The position numbers were made by a program, and so were the translations under genes. A model generated the notes under the pieces. That model had not been told where the DNA came from, did not search any database, and worked only from the letters and a program-made list of their open reading frames with translations. From Enterobacillus tribolii (GTDB taxonomy: Bacteria; Pseudomonadota; Gammaproteobacteria; Enterobacterales; Enterobacteriaceae), in NCBI RefSeq assembly GCF_003363015.1, contig NZ_QRAP01000001.1, forward strand, positions 62,001 through 126,000: DNA of 64,000 bases. The letters are read 5' to 3'. Positions 10,445-20,576 of this stretch are shown here, piece after piece. The stretch's first letter is position 1. The number at the start of each line of letters is the position of its first letter.

Positions 10445-12730
10445 TTAAATCTTACAAGCGCCGCTTTCGCAGCCATCATCCTGCTGGCCGGGTTGCAGAT
10501 CGTCTTGTGCGTCTTCTGCGCCATCGCGGGTGTTTTGGTAATAAAGGGTTTTCAGACCGAATTTGTAAGCCGTCAGCAAATCTTTCAGCAACTGCTTCAT
10601 CGGTACTTTTCCTGACGGGAAACGTGCCGGGTCGTAGTTGGTATTGGCAGAGATCGCCTGATCGACGAACTTCTGCATCAGGCCGACCAGGTGCAGGTAG
10701 CCATCGTTGCCCGGCATGTCCCACAGCAGTTCGTAAGCATCATGCAGGCGCTCATATTCCGGCACGACCTGACGCAGGATGCCGTCCTTCGACGCTTTGA
10801 TGCTGACGTAACCGCGCGGCGGTTCAATGCCGTTGGTGGCGTTGGAAATCTGCGACGAGGTTTCAGACGGCATCAGGGCGGAAAGCGTTGAGTTGCGCAG
10901 GCCGTGCTGTTTGATGGCGGCGCGCAGGCCGTCCCAGTCCATATGCAGCGGTTCGTCGCAAATGGTGTCGAGATCTTTTTTGTAGGTATCGATCGGCATG
11001 ATGCCCTGCGCGTAAGTGGTTTCGCTGAACCACGGGCAGGCGCCTTGCTCTTTGGCCAGTTCGTTGGAGGCCTTGAGCAAATAATACTGAATGGCTTCAA
11101 ACGTTCTGTGGGTCAGGCCGTTGGCGCTGCCGTCGGAGTAGCGCACGCCGTTTTTCGCCAGATAGTAGGCGAAATTGATCACGCCGATGCCGAGGGTACG
11201 ACGTCCCATTGCGCCGCGACGGGCCGCCGGGATCGGGTAGTCCTGATAGTCGAGCAGCGCATCCAGGGCGCGGACCGCCAGCGTTGCCAGCTCTTCCAGG
11301 TCGTCCAGGCTCTCGATGGCGCCCAGGTTAAACGCAGACAGCGTACACAGCGCGATTTCACCGCTTTCGTCGTTAACGTCTTCCAGCGGCTTGGTGGGCA
11401 GCGCCACTTCCAGGCACAGGTTGGACTGGCGCACCGGCGCGATGACGGGATCGAACGGGCTGTGGGTGTTGCAGTGATCGACGTTCTGAATGTAGATACG
11501 GCCGGTGGAGGCGCGCTCCTGCATCATCAGCGAGAACAGGTCTACCGCCTTCACGCTTTGTTTGCGGATGGACGGTTCGGCTTCGTATTTCACATACAGG
11601 CGTTCAAACTCGTCCTGATCGTTGAAAAACGCATCATACAGCCCCGGAACGTCGGACGGGCTGAACAGGGTGATGTCGCCCCCTTTGATCAGGCGCTGAT
11701 ACATCAGGCGGTTGATCTGCACGCCGTAGTCCATGTGACGCACGCGGTTGCCTTCCACGCCGCGGTTGTTTTTCAGCACCAGCAGGCTTTCCACTTCCAG
11801 ATGCCACATCGGGTAGAACAGGGTGGCTGCGCCGCCGCGTACGCCGCCCTGAGAGCAGGATTTCACCGCGGTCTGGAAATGTTTGTAGAACGGAATACAG
11901 CCGGTATGGAACGCCTCGCCGCCGCGGATCGGGCTGCCCAGCGCACGGATACGTCCGGCGTTGATGCCGATGCCGGCGCGCTGGGAAACGTATTTCACGA
12001 TGGCGCTGGAGGTGGCGTTGATAGAGTCCAGGCTGTCGCCGCACTCGATCAGCACGCAGGAGCTGAACTGGCGGGTCGGGGTGCGCACGCCGGACATGAT
12101 CGGCGTCGGCAGCGAAATCTTAAAGGTGGAGACCGCATCATAGAAGCGCTTCACGTAGTCGAGACGGGTTTCGCGCGGATAGCCGGAGAACAGGCAGGCG
12201 GCGACCAGGATATACAAGAACTGGGCGCTTTCGTAGATTTCGCCGGTGACGCGGTTCTGCACCAGGTATTTGCCTTCCAGTTGCTTAACCGCCGCATAGG
12301 AGAAATTCATGTCGCGCCAGTGGTCGATAAATCCGTCCATCTGTGCGAACTCTTCTTCCGTGTAGTCTTCCAGCAGATGCCGGTCGTACTTGCCCATTTC
12401 CACCAGTCTGGAAACGTGATCGTACAATTTGGGCGGTTCAAACTGATCGTAGGCTTTCTTACGCAGGTGGAAGATGGCCAGGCGGGCGGCCAGGTACTGG
12501 TAGTCCGGCGATTCACGAGAGATCAGGTCAGCGGCGGCTTTTATAATGGTTTCATGGATGTCCGCGGTACGGATGCCATCATAAAACTGAATATGGGAAC
12601 GCAGTTCCACCTGAGAAACCGAGACATTATGTAAGCCTTCGGCGGCCCAGTCGAGGACACGGTGGATTTTATCAAGATTGATGCGTTCTTTACGGCCGTC
12701 GCGTTTCGTGACGAGCAGACTTTGGTTCAT
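10445..12730 (-). CDS. nrdA: Class Ia ribonucleotide reductase alpha subunit NrdA
   Basis: The catalytic (R1) subunit makes deoxyribonucleotides; 761 residues, equal to E. coli. An N-terminal ATP cone starts VTKRDGRKERINLDKI. Catalytic cysteines are in FSSCVLIECGDS (near 225), RQSNLCLEV (near 439) and EIALCTLSAFN (near 462). The C-terminal redox pair is the final CESGAC. The start at 12730 is chosen because MNQSLLVTKRDG matches the conserved N terminus; the frame runs open for 58 more codons upstream, but that segment holds the NrdR boxes. Expression should respond to NrdR and DnaA. Confidence 0.97.
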   Translation of the reverse strand: MNQSLLVTKRDGRKERINLDKIHRVLDWAAEGLHNVSVSQVELRSHIQFYDGIRTADIHETIIKAAADLISRESPDYQYLAARLAIFHLRKKAYDQFEPPKLYDHVSRLVEMGKYDRHLLEDYTEEEFAQMDGFIDHWRDMNFSYAAVKQLEGKYLVQNRVTGEIYESAQFLYILVAACLFSGYPRETRLDYVKRFYDAVSTFKISLPTPIMSGVRTPTRQFSSCVLIECGDSLDSINATSSAIVKYVSQRAGIGINAGRIRALGSPIRGGEAFHTGCIPFYKHFQTAVKSCSQGGVRGGAATLFYPMWHLEVESLLVLKNNRGVEGNRVRHMDYGVQINRLMYQRLIKGGDITLFSPSDVPGLYDAFFNDQDEFERLYVKYEAEPSIRKQSVKAVDLFSLMMQERASTGRIYIQNVDHCNTHSPFDPVIAPVRQSNLCLEVALPTKPLEDVNDESGEIALCTLSAFNLGAIESLDDLEELATLAVRALDALLDYQDYPIPAARRGAMGRRTLGIGVINFAYYLAKNGVRYSDGSANGLTHRTFEAIQYYLLKASNELAKEQGACPWFSETTYAQGIMPIDTYKKDLDTICDEPLHMDWDGLRAAIKQHGLRNSTLSALMPSETSSQISNATNGIEPPRGYVSIKASKDGILRQVVPEYERLHDAYELLWDMPGNDGYLHLVGLMQKFVDQAISANTNYDPARFPSGKVPMKQLLKDLLTAYKFGLKTLYYQNTRDGAEDAQDDLQPGQQDDGCESGACKI

Positions 12731-12841
12731 AGTACGAATACCTGTCCGTTTGATCCCGTTGGCTTGCCCCATCCATGTAAAAAACATGCAAATTATTGTT
12801 GCATGTTCTTTGCAAATAGTGTTGAGGAGGATGGGTAAAAC

Positions 12842-12888
12842 ACAACATATAGGGTGTGGGTGACAATGTGATAACAAGATAGTGTTGT
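12842..12888 (-). promoter_or_regulatory. Pair of NrdR boxes upstream of nrdA
   Basis: Two 16-base imperfect palindromes, ACAACATATAGGGTGT (12842-12857) and AACAAGATAGTGTTGT (12873-12888), resemble the NrdR box. Their centres are 31 bp apart, close to three helical turns, which is the usual paired spacing for this repressor. They lie 110-160 bp before the nrdA start. Confidence 0.75.
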
Positions 12889-12925
12889 TAGCCGGACTTT
12901 GCAAGTGAACAAAAAGGGAGGCAGT

Positions 12926-12934
12926 TGTGGATAA
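12926..12934 (-). promoter_or_regulatory. DnaA box upstream of nrdA
   Basis: A perfect match to TTATCCACA on the minus strand, about 200 bp upstream of nrdA and 38 bp beyond the second NrdR box. A weaker relative (CTATCCACC, plus strand) begins near 12962. E. coli nrdA is also controlled by DnaA boxes, so this is a credible site. Confidence 0.6.
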
Positions 12935-13225
12935 CTTGGGGGTGAAATGTTAAGACGGCGCGCTATCCACCGTCATCACTGGAGTGAGAGGAGGGGATGG
13001 CTTTGGGATAAGACAACACTGAAAAAATAAATAAATTGATCGACTGCCGGTTTCTTACTCATTAATGCAAATTGCGCTTTTGATCACGGACAAAGATGCA
13101 GGAAATGCACGCTTGAGATGAAAAATCCGATCTGTGCCGAAAAAATCAACATTTTGCCGGAATTGTTAAAGCGGCATGCCCGTGCGCAGGACGTAGCGTG
13201 CCGCCGTTATTATGCACAAAGAAGA

Positions 13226-13957
13226 TTATTCACCGGCGTCGCGCTGGGTGTACACCATATAGTTAACGTCGACGTTAGGCCCGAGCTTAAAGCGGTCGGT
13301 CAGCGGGTTATAATGCAGGCCGATCATATGGCGTTCGCGCAGTTCGGTGGTGTCCACCCAACCAAGCAGCTCCGCGGGGCGGATGAACTTTTTGATGTCG
13401 TGCGTTCCCTTCGGCACCATCTTCGCCACGTACTCTGCGCCGACGATCAGCATCAGCCAGGCCTTACTGTTGCGGTTGATGGTGGAGAAGAAAACGTGGC
13501 CGCCGGGTTTAACCAGTTGGGCGCAGGCCCGCACCACTGAGGACGGGTCAGGAACGTGTTCCAGCATTTCCATGCAGGTGACGACGTCGTAGCTTCCCGC
13601 GTGCGCCAGCGCATGCTGTTCCACGGTTTCCTGAACGTAGGTGACGGATACGCCGCTTTCCAGCGCATGCAGCCGGGCGACCTGCAGCGGTTCGCTCCCC
13701 ATGTCCAGCCCGGTGACCTGCGCGCCTTCCCGCGCCATGCTTTCCGCCAGAATTCCGCCGCCGCAGCCGACGTCCAGCACCTTTTTACCGAACACTCCGC
13801 CGGCGTGCTGCTGGATATAAGCCAGGCGCAGGGGGTTGATGCGGTGCAGGGGCCTGAACTCGCCCTCCGGATCCCACCAGCGTGAAGCCATCGCTTCAAA
13901 CTTGGCGATTTCCTGCTGATCGACGTTGGGGATGCGGGTAAGGGATTCTGCGCTCAT
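13226..13957 (-). CDS. ubiG: Ubiquinone biosynthesis O-methyltransferase UbiG
   Basis: This SAM-dependent enzyme performs both O-methylations in ubiquinone synthesis (243 residues, E. coli 240). SAM-binding motif I is [13 protein letters not shown] at about residues 61-73, with the post-I acidic segment VTGLDMG. Motif II-like [14 protein letters not shown] follows. It is divergent from gyrA across 279 bp, as in E. coli, and upstream of nrdA on the same strand. Confidence 0.96.
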   Translation of the reverse strand: MSAESLTRIPNVDQQEIAKFEAMASRWWDPEGEFRPLHRINPLRLAYIQQHAGGVFGKKVLDVGCGGGILAESMAREGAQVTGLDMGSEPLQVARLHALESGVSVTYVQETVEQHALAHAGSYDVVTCMEMLEHVPDPSSVVRACAQLVKPGGHVFFSTINRNSKAWLMLIVGAEYVAKMVPKGTHDIKKFIRPAELLGWVDTTELRERHMIGLHYNPLTDRFKLGPNVDVNYMVYTQRDAGE

Positions 13958-14162
13958 GGGGAATGTTCACTCCTTATTGGACGATGCCGGGATTATACAT
14001 GTTCTGGCGGGGCGCGCAGATCAATAACGCGATATCCGGCCGTAACGGCCAAAAGGGCGTAATGCCCTTCCGTTGCACGCCCGTGAAACCGCAAGGCGGA
14101 TTTATCATTCTTACGTCGTTTTTTATACACGACAACAGCAGGTTATTTACCCGCGCAGCTGG

Positions 14163-14176
14163 CTTTGTGGTATAGT
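14163..14176 (+). promoter_or_regulatory. Probable gyrA promoter (-10)
   Basis: An extended -10 element, TGTGG then TATAGT at 14171-14176, lies 60 bp upstream of the gyrA ATG. The -35 region about 17 bp further upstream is weak. Between ubiG and this site lie two short hairpins (GGCCGTAACGGCC and AAGGGCGTAATGCCCTT near 14038-14072) of unknown role. Confidence 0.5.
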
Positions 14177-14221
14177 TTACGACTTTGCCGCTATGGGCAG
14201 TGGGCAGTAAATCATCAGTAG

Positions 14222-16861
<2,640 letters not shown>

Positions 16862-16876
16862 TTCCTTTCCGTAAGC

Positions 16877-16904
16877 GAGGCCGCCGCTGAAAAACGCCGG
16901 CCTC
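16877..16904 (+). terminator. Hairpin after gyrA
   Basis: Arms GAGGCCG (16877-16883) and CGGCCTC (16898-16904) form a stem 15 bp after the gyrA stop. No T-run follows, so it may be a weak or Rho-assisted terminator or an mRNA-stabilising hairpin. Confidence 0.45.
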
Positions 16905-16927
16905 CGCCCCGTCGGTAAACGGCTCAG

Positions 16928-16960
16928 GCCAGTACGCCCTGCATGGACGCAGGGACTGGC
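16928..16960 (+). promoter_or_regulatory. Hairpin in the rcsC leader
   Basis: A two-part stem pairs GCCAGT (16928-16933) with ACTGGC (16955-16960) and CCCTGC (16937-16942) with GCAGGG (16949-16954), with a 3-base bulge and a 6-base loop. It ends 35 bases before the likely rcsC start and could affect translation or be a processed gyrA 3' end. Function is not known. Confidence 0.45.
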
Positions 16961-16995
16961 GGGGGATGGGCAGGACAAATCTTTCTGGAAAAGAC

Positions 16996-19875
16996 TTGAA
17001 ATACTTAACCTCATTCCGCACAACCCTGCGCATCTCCCGCTACCTCTTCAGGACGCTGGCGCTGATGCTTTGGATCCTGGGGGCATTGTCCACCGCGTTT
17101 TACATCCTGAATGTCTTCCATGAAAAAGAGTCCGGACTGCGTCAGGACTTTAACCTGAGCTTCGATCAGGCTCAGGGCTATATCCGCCATGCCACCGATA
17201 CCATGCGCGATATCCGCTATATCGCTGAAAACCGCCTGAACTGGGCGGCAAACGGCATGGATGCGGCAAACCGCGTCTTCACTCCCACCGTGGCCATACC
17301 TGAACTGACGCCGTTGTTTCCGGAATCGGACTGCCAGCGTCTGAACGGCGACTACCGTGAATCCCTGGGAGTGTTGAGCAGCTTCATCAATTATTGGAAA
17401 GATAACTTCGTCGCCGCTTACGATTTGAACCGTATTTTCTTTATCGGCGGCGAGAGCCTGTGCCTGGCAGATTTCGGCATCCGTGAGCGCGACATGCCGC
17501 TGGACGCCAAAAACGCGTTCCGCGATCTGCACCGGCAGATCCTGAAATACCAGCGCGGCAGCGGCGAACAAAAAGATAACTCGCTGTTTTGGGTGGTGCC
17601 GGGCCGGCAGGGCGACGTCGGCGATTTGTATGTGGTGACGCCGGTATACGTCGCCAACAAGTTTGAAGCGCTGCTGGGGACGGAACAGACTCTGCGGCTG
17701 GAGGATTTCACCCAGTCATTTTCCCTGCCGATAAGCGTGGTTTTGCTGAACGCCGACAATGAAGTGATCCTGCGTTTTTCTGAAAATAACCGCGAATCGT
17801 CACTGATCGCCCATTTACCGACCGAAGACAGCTATTTCGGCTATAACAGCAGCTACGACACGTTGTTGCTGAAGAAAAAATTATCCCCTTCCGGGATGAG
17901 CATCGTTTATTCGGTGCCGACGCGTGCGCTGCTGGAACACTTTAACCTGCTGTTGATTAAGGCGGTGGTGTTTAACCTGCTGAGCGCGCTGGTGTTGTTT
18001 ATTCTCACCTGGCTGTTTGAGCGGAAAATTTTCCAGCCGGCGGAAAACAATGCGCTGCGGCTTGAGGAAAATGAGCAGTTTAATCATAAGATCGTGGCTT
18101 CCGCGCCGGTCGGCATCTGTATTCTGCGCATCAGCGACGGCAGCAATATCCTCAGTAACGAGCTGGCGCATGACTATATCACTCTGTTTACCGCCGAGGA
18201 TCGCCAGCGTCTTACCCAAATTATCCGCGAGCAGTCCACCAGCGTCGTTGATGTCACGACCCGCCGCAATGAGAACCTGCAAATCAGCTTCGTGCATTCC
18301 CGTTACCGCAACGAAGACGTGGCGATTTGCGTCATGGTGGACATCAGTGCGCGCGCGAAAATGGAAGAGTCATTGCAGGAGATGGCGGCAGCGGCGGAAC
18401 AGGCCAGCCAGTCGAAGTCAATGTTCCTGGCGACGGTAAGCCATGAGCTGCGTACGCCGCTGTACGGCATCATCGGTAACCTCGATCTGCTGCAAACCAA
18501 ATCCCTGCCGGAGGAGACCCAGCGTTTGCTGGGGGCGATGAGTAACTCTTCCGGTCTGTTGCTGAAAATCATCAGCGACATTCTCGACTTCTCTAAAATT
18601 GAGTCCGAGCAGCTGAAGATTGAGCCGGGCACGTTCGTGCCGCGCGAGGTGATTCCGCATATCGTCGGAAACTATCTGCCGCTGGTGGTGCGCAAGCGGC
18701 TGGCGTTGTATTGCTTTATTGAGCCTGACGTGCCGCGCTCGCTGTCCGGTGACGTCATGCGCGTGCAGCAGGTGCTGTCGAACATCCTGAATAACGCCAT
18801 CAAGTTTACCGACACCGGCTGCATCATTTTGCAGGTGCGGGTGCGCGGAGATTATCTGGAGTTCCGCGTCAGGGATACCGGCGTGGGGATCCCGTCCAAG
18901 GACGTTACCCGGTTGTTCGACCCGTTCTTCCAGGTGGGAACCGGCGTGCAGCGCCATTTCCAGGGAACCGGACTGGGGCTGGCGATTTGTGAAAAGCTGA
19001 TCAGCCTGATGGACGGTGATATCGCCGTAGATTCCGAACCGGGATTGGGCAGCATCTTCACCGTCCGTATTCCGCTTTATCAGGCGATTGCCGCCGATCC
19101 TGCGCCGCCGGCGCTGCAGGGGCAGTCGGTATGCCTGGATATACATAATGCGATGCTGGAAGGGGATTTGCAGTCCTGGCTTGACAGGGCCGGCATGATC
19201 GTTCATCTGTACCGCTCCGGGCACGCCTGCCCTGACAACGCGATCGTGATTACGGACTATGAGGCCGAACAGCAGGAGAAGGCGCGCGCGCTGATTCATT
19301 TATCCACCACCTACCTGGGACACGTGCAGAAAGAGGGCGAAAACGCTTGGGTTCTGAGTACGGCAGCGCCGCTTGAGTTGTATGCCACGCTGTGTCGTAT
19401 ATGCTCCAATGACGCCGTGACGGTGCCGGAGCAGGCGGAAGCCGCGCGCGTGGAGGCCGCGGTGCAGGATAACAGCGACATCAGCATTCTGATCGTCGAT
19501 GACCACCCGATTAACCGTCGTTTGCTGGCGGATCAGCTGGCGTCGCTGGGCTATGACTCGATAACCGCCAGCGACGGCCTGGATGCGCTGGGTGTTCTGT
19601 CCAAGCATGAAATTGATATCGTGTTGACGGATGTGAATATGCCCAACATGGACGGCTACCAGCTGACGATGCGTTTGCGCGAACAGGGAAGGGTGGCGCC
19701 GGTTATCGGCGTGACCGCCAATGCCATGGCGGAGGAGCGGGAACGCTGTATTCAGGCCGGTATGGACAGCTGTTTATCCAAGCCGGTAACGCTGGACATA
19801 CTGCGTCAGTCGCTGAAGTATTATGCGGAAAAGACACGTGCCGACAAGGCCCGCGCGGCGGAAGAAAAGGACTGA
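16996..19875 (+). CDS. rcsC: Hybrid sensor histidine kinase RcsC
   Basis: This inner-membrane hybrid kinase heads the Rcs envelope-stress phosphorelay. It has membrane helices near residues 18-40 and 305-330 around a periplasmic sensor domain. A PAS-like region and HisKA follow, with phospho-accepting His483 (ATVSHELRTPLYG). The ATPase boxes are NNAIKFTDTG, RDTGVGIP and GTGLGLAIC; then come the ABL region and a C-terminal receiver with Asp879 (VLTDVNMPNMDG). The start is set at TTG 16996 (L-K-Y-L-T-S-F, matching the E. coli MKYL start, GGAA 5 bases upstream). An in-frame ATG at 16966 would add 10 residues but has its G-run directly adjacent. It is convergent with rcsB. Confidence 0.95.
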   Translation: MKYLTSFRTTLRISRYLFRTLALMLWILGALSTAFYILNVFHEKESGLRQDFNLSFDQAQGYIRHATDTMRDIRYIAENRLNWAANGMDAANRVFTPTVAIPELTPLFPESDCQRLNGDYRESLGVLSSFINYWKDNFVAAYDLNRIFFIGGESLCLADFGIRERDMPLDAKNAFRDLHRQILKYQRGSGEQKDNSLFWVVPGRQGDVGDLYVVTPVYVANKFEALLGTEQTLRLEDFTQSFSLPISVVLLNADNEVILRFSENNRESSLIAHLPTEDSYFGYNSSYDTLLLKKKLSPSGMSIVYSVPTRALLEHFNLLLIKAVVFNLLSALVLFILTWLFERKIFQPAENNALRLEENEQFNHKIVASAPVGICILRISDGSNILSNELAHDYITLFTAEDRQRLTQIIREQSTSVVDVTTRRNENLQISFVHSRYRNEDVAICVMVDISARAKMEESLQEMAAAAEQASQSKSMFLATVSHELRTPLYGIIGNLDLLQTKSLPEETQRLLGAMSNSSGLLLKIISDILDFSKIESEQLKIEPGTFVPREVIPHIVGNYLPLVVRKRLALYCFIEPDVPRSLSGDVMRVQQVLSNILNNAIKFTDTGCIILQVRVRGDYLEFRVRDTGVGIPSKDVTRLFDPFFQVGTGVQRHFQGTGLGLAICEKLISLMDGDIAVDSEPGLGSIFTVRIPLYQAIAADPAPPALQGQSVCLDIHNAMLEGDLQSWLDRAGMIVHLYRSGHACPDNAIVITDYEAEQQEKARALIHLSTTYLGHVQKEGENAWVLSTAAPLELYATLCRICSNDAVTVPEQAEAARVEAAVQDNSDISILIVDDHPINRRLLADQLASLGYDSITASDGLDALGVLSKHEIDIVLTDVNMPNMDGYQLTMRLREQGRVAPVIGVTANAMAEERERCIQAGMDSCLSKPVTLDILRQSLKYYAEKTRADKARAAEEKD

Positions 19876-19904
19876 CACCCGGGCGCCTTTCCGGCGCCGG
19901 GTGT
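19875..19904. terminator. rcsC/rcsB bidirectional hairpin
   Basis: A GC-rich hairpin (ACACCCG ... CGGGTGT, with GCGCC/GGCGC and one bulged G) lies between the convergent rcsC and rcsB stop codons. There is no strong T-run on either side. Confidence 0.5.
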
Positions 19905-19922
19905 GATAACGCATAAATGCAG

Positions 19923-20576
19923 TTATTCGTCTTTGTCGATCTGCATGACGTTCACGGACGAAAGGTAGTTCAGCAGAGCGATGTCGTTGTCTACGCCGAG
20001 CTTCAGCATGGCGGACTTTTTCTGGCTGCTGATGGTTTTAATGCTGCGGTTCAGCTTCTTGGCGATTTCAGTCACCAGGAACCCTTCAGCAAACAGACGC
20101 AATACTTCGCTTTCTTTCGGTGACAGACGTTTGTCGCCGTAGCCGCTGGCGCTGATTTTTTCCAGTAGTTTGGAAACGCTTTCCGGGGTGAATTTTTTCC
20201 CTTTTTGCAGTGCGGCCAAAGCCTTGGGCAGGTCAGTCGGCGCGCCCTGCTTCAGAACGATGCCTTCGATGTCCAGCTCCAGCACCGCGCTGAGAATAGC
20301 CGGGTTATTGTTCATCGTCAGGACAATAATCGACAGGTGAGGGAAATGGCGCTTGATGTATTTGATCAGCGTGATGCCATCGCCATATTTGTCACCCGGC
20401 ATGGAAAGATCGGTGATCAACACGTTGGCATCGAGTTTGGAAAGATTATTTATTAACGATGTTGAGTCTTCAAACTCGCCCACGACGTTAACCCATTCGA
20501 TCTGTTCCAGCGATTTACGGATGCCGAACAGGACAATCGGGTGGTCGTCAGCGATAATTACGTTCAGGTTATTCAT
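19923..20576 (-). CDS. rcsB: Response regulator RcsB
   Basis: This is the DNA-binding output of the Rcs phosphorelay, activating capsule and envelope genes and repressing flagella, alone or with RcsA and other partners. The receiver domain has Asp10/Asp11 and phosphorylated Asp56 (LITDLSMPG). The LuxR/FixJ-type helix-turn-helix spans about residues 148-208 (LSPKESEVLRLFAEG...SIKTISSQKKSAM). It has 217 residues and is almost identical to E. coli RcsB. Its start overlaps the rcsD end by 8 bp, so it is cotranscribed with rcsD. Confidence 0.98.
   Translation of the reverse strand: MNNLNVIIADDHPIVLFGIRKSLEQIEWVNVVGEFEDSTSLINNLSKLDANVLITDLSMPGDKYGDGITLIKYIKRHFPHLSIIVLTMNNNPAILSAVLELDIEGIVLKQGAPTDLPKALAALQKGKKFTPESVSKLLEKISASGYGDKRLSPKESEVLRLFAEGFLVTEIAKKLNRSIKTISSQKKSAMLKLGVDNDIALLNYLSSVNVMQIDKDE

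Larger units (their letters stand above)
12731..13225. other. nrdA-ubiG intergenic region
   Basis: This 495-bp region has no credible gene. It holds the nrdA promoter region with the NrdR and DnaA boxes. Closer to nrdA there is an 8-bp inverted repeat (ACATGCAA at 12784-12791 with TTGCATGT at 12799-12806) in the probable untranslated leader. In E. coli the autotransporter gene yfaL occupies this interval; no trace of it is seen. I see no clear terminator behind ubiG. Confidence 0.7.
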
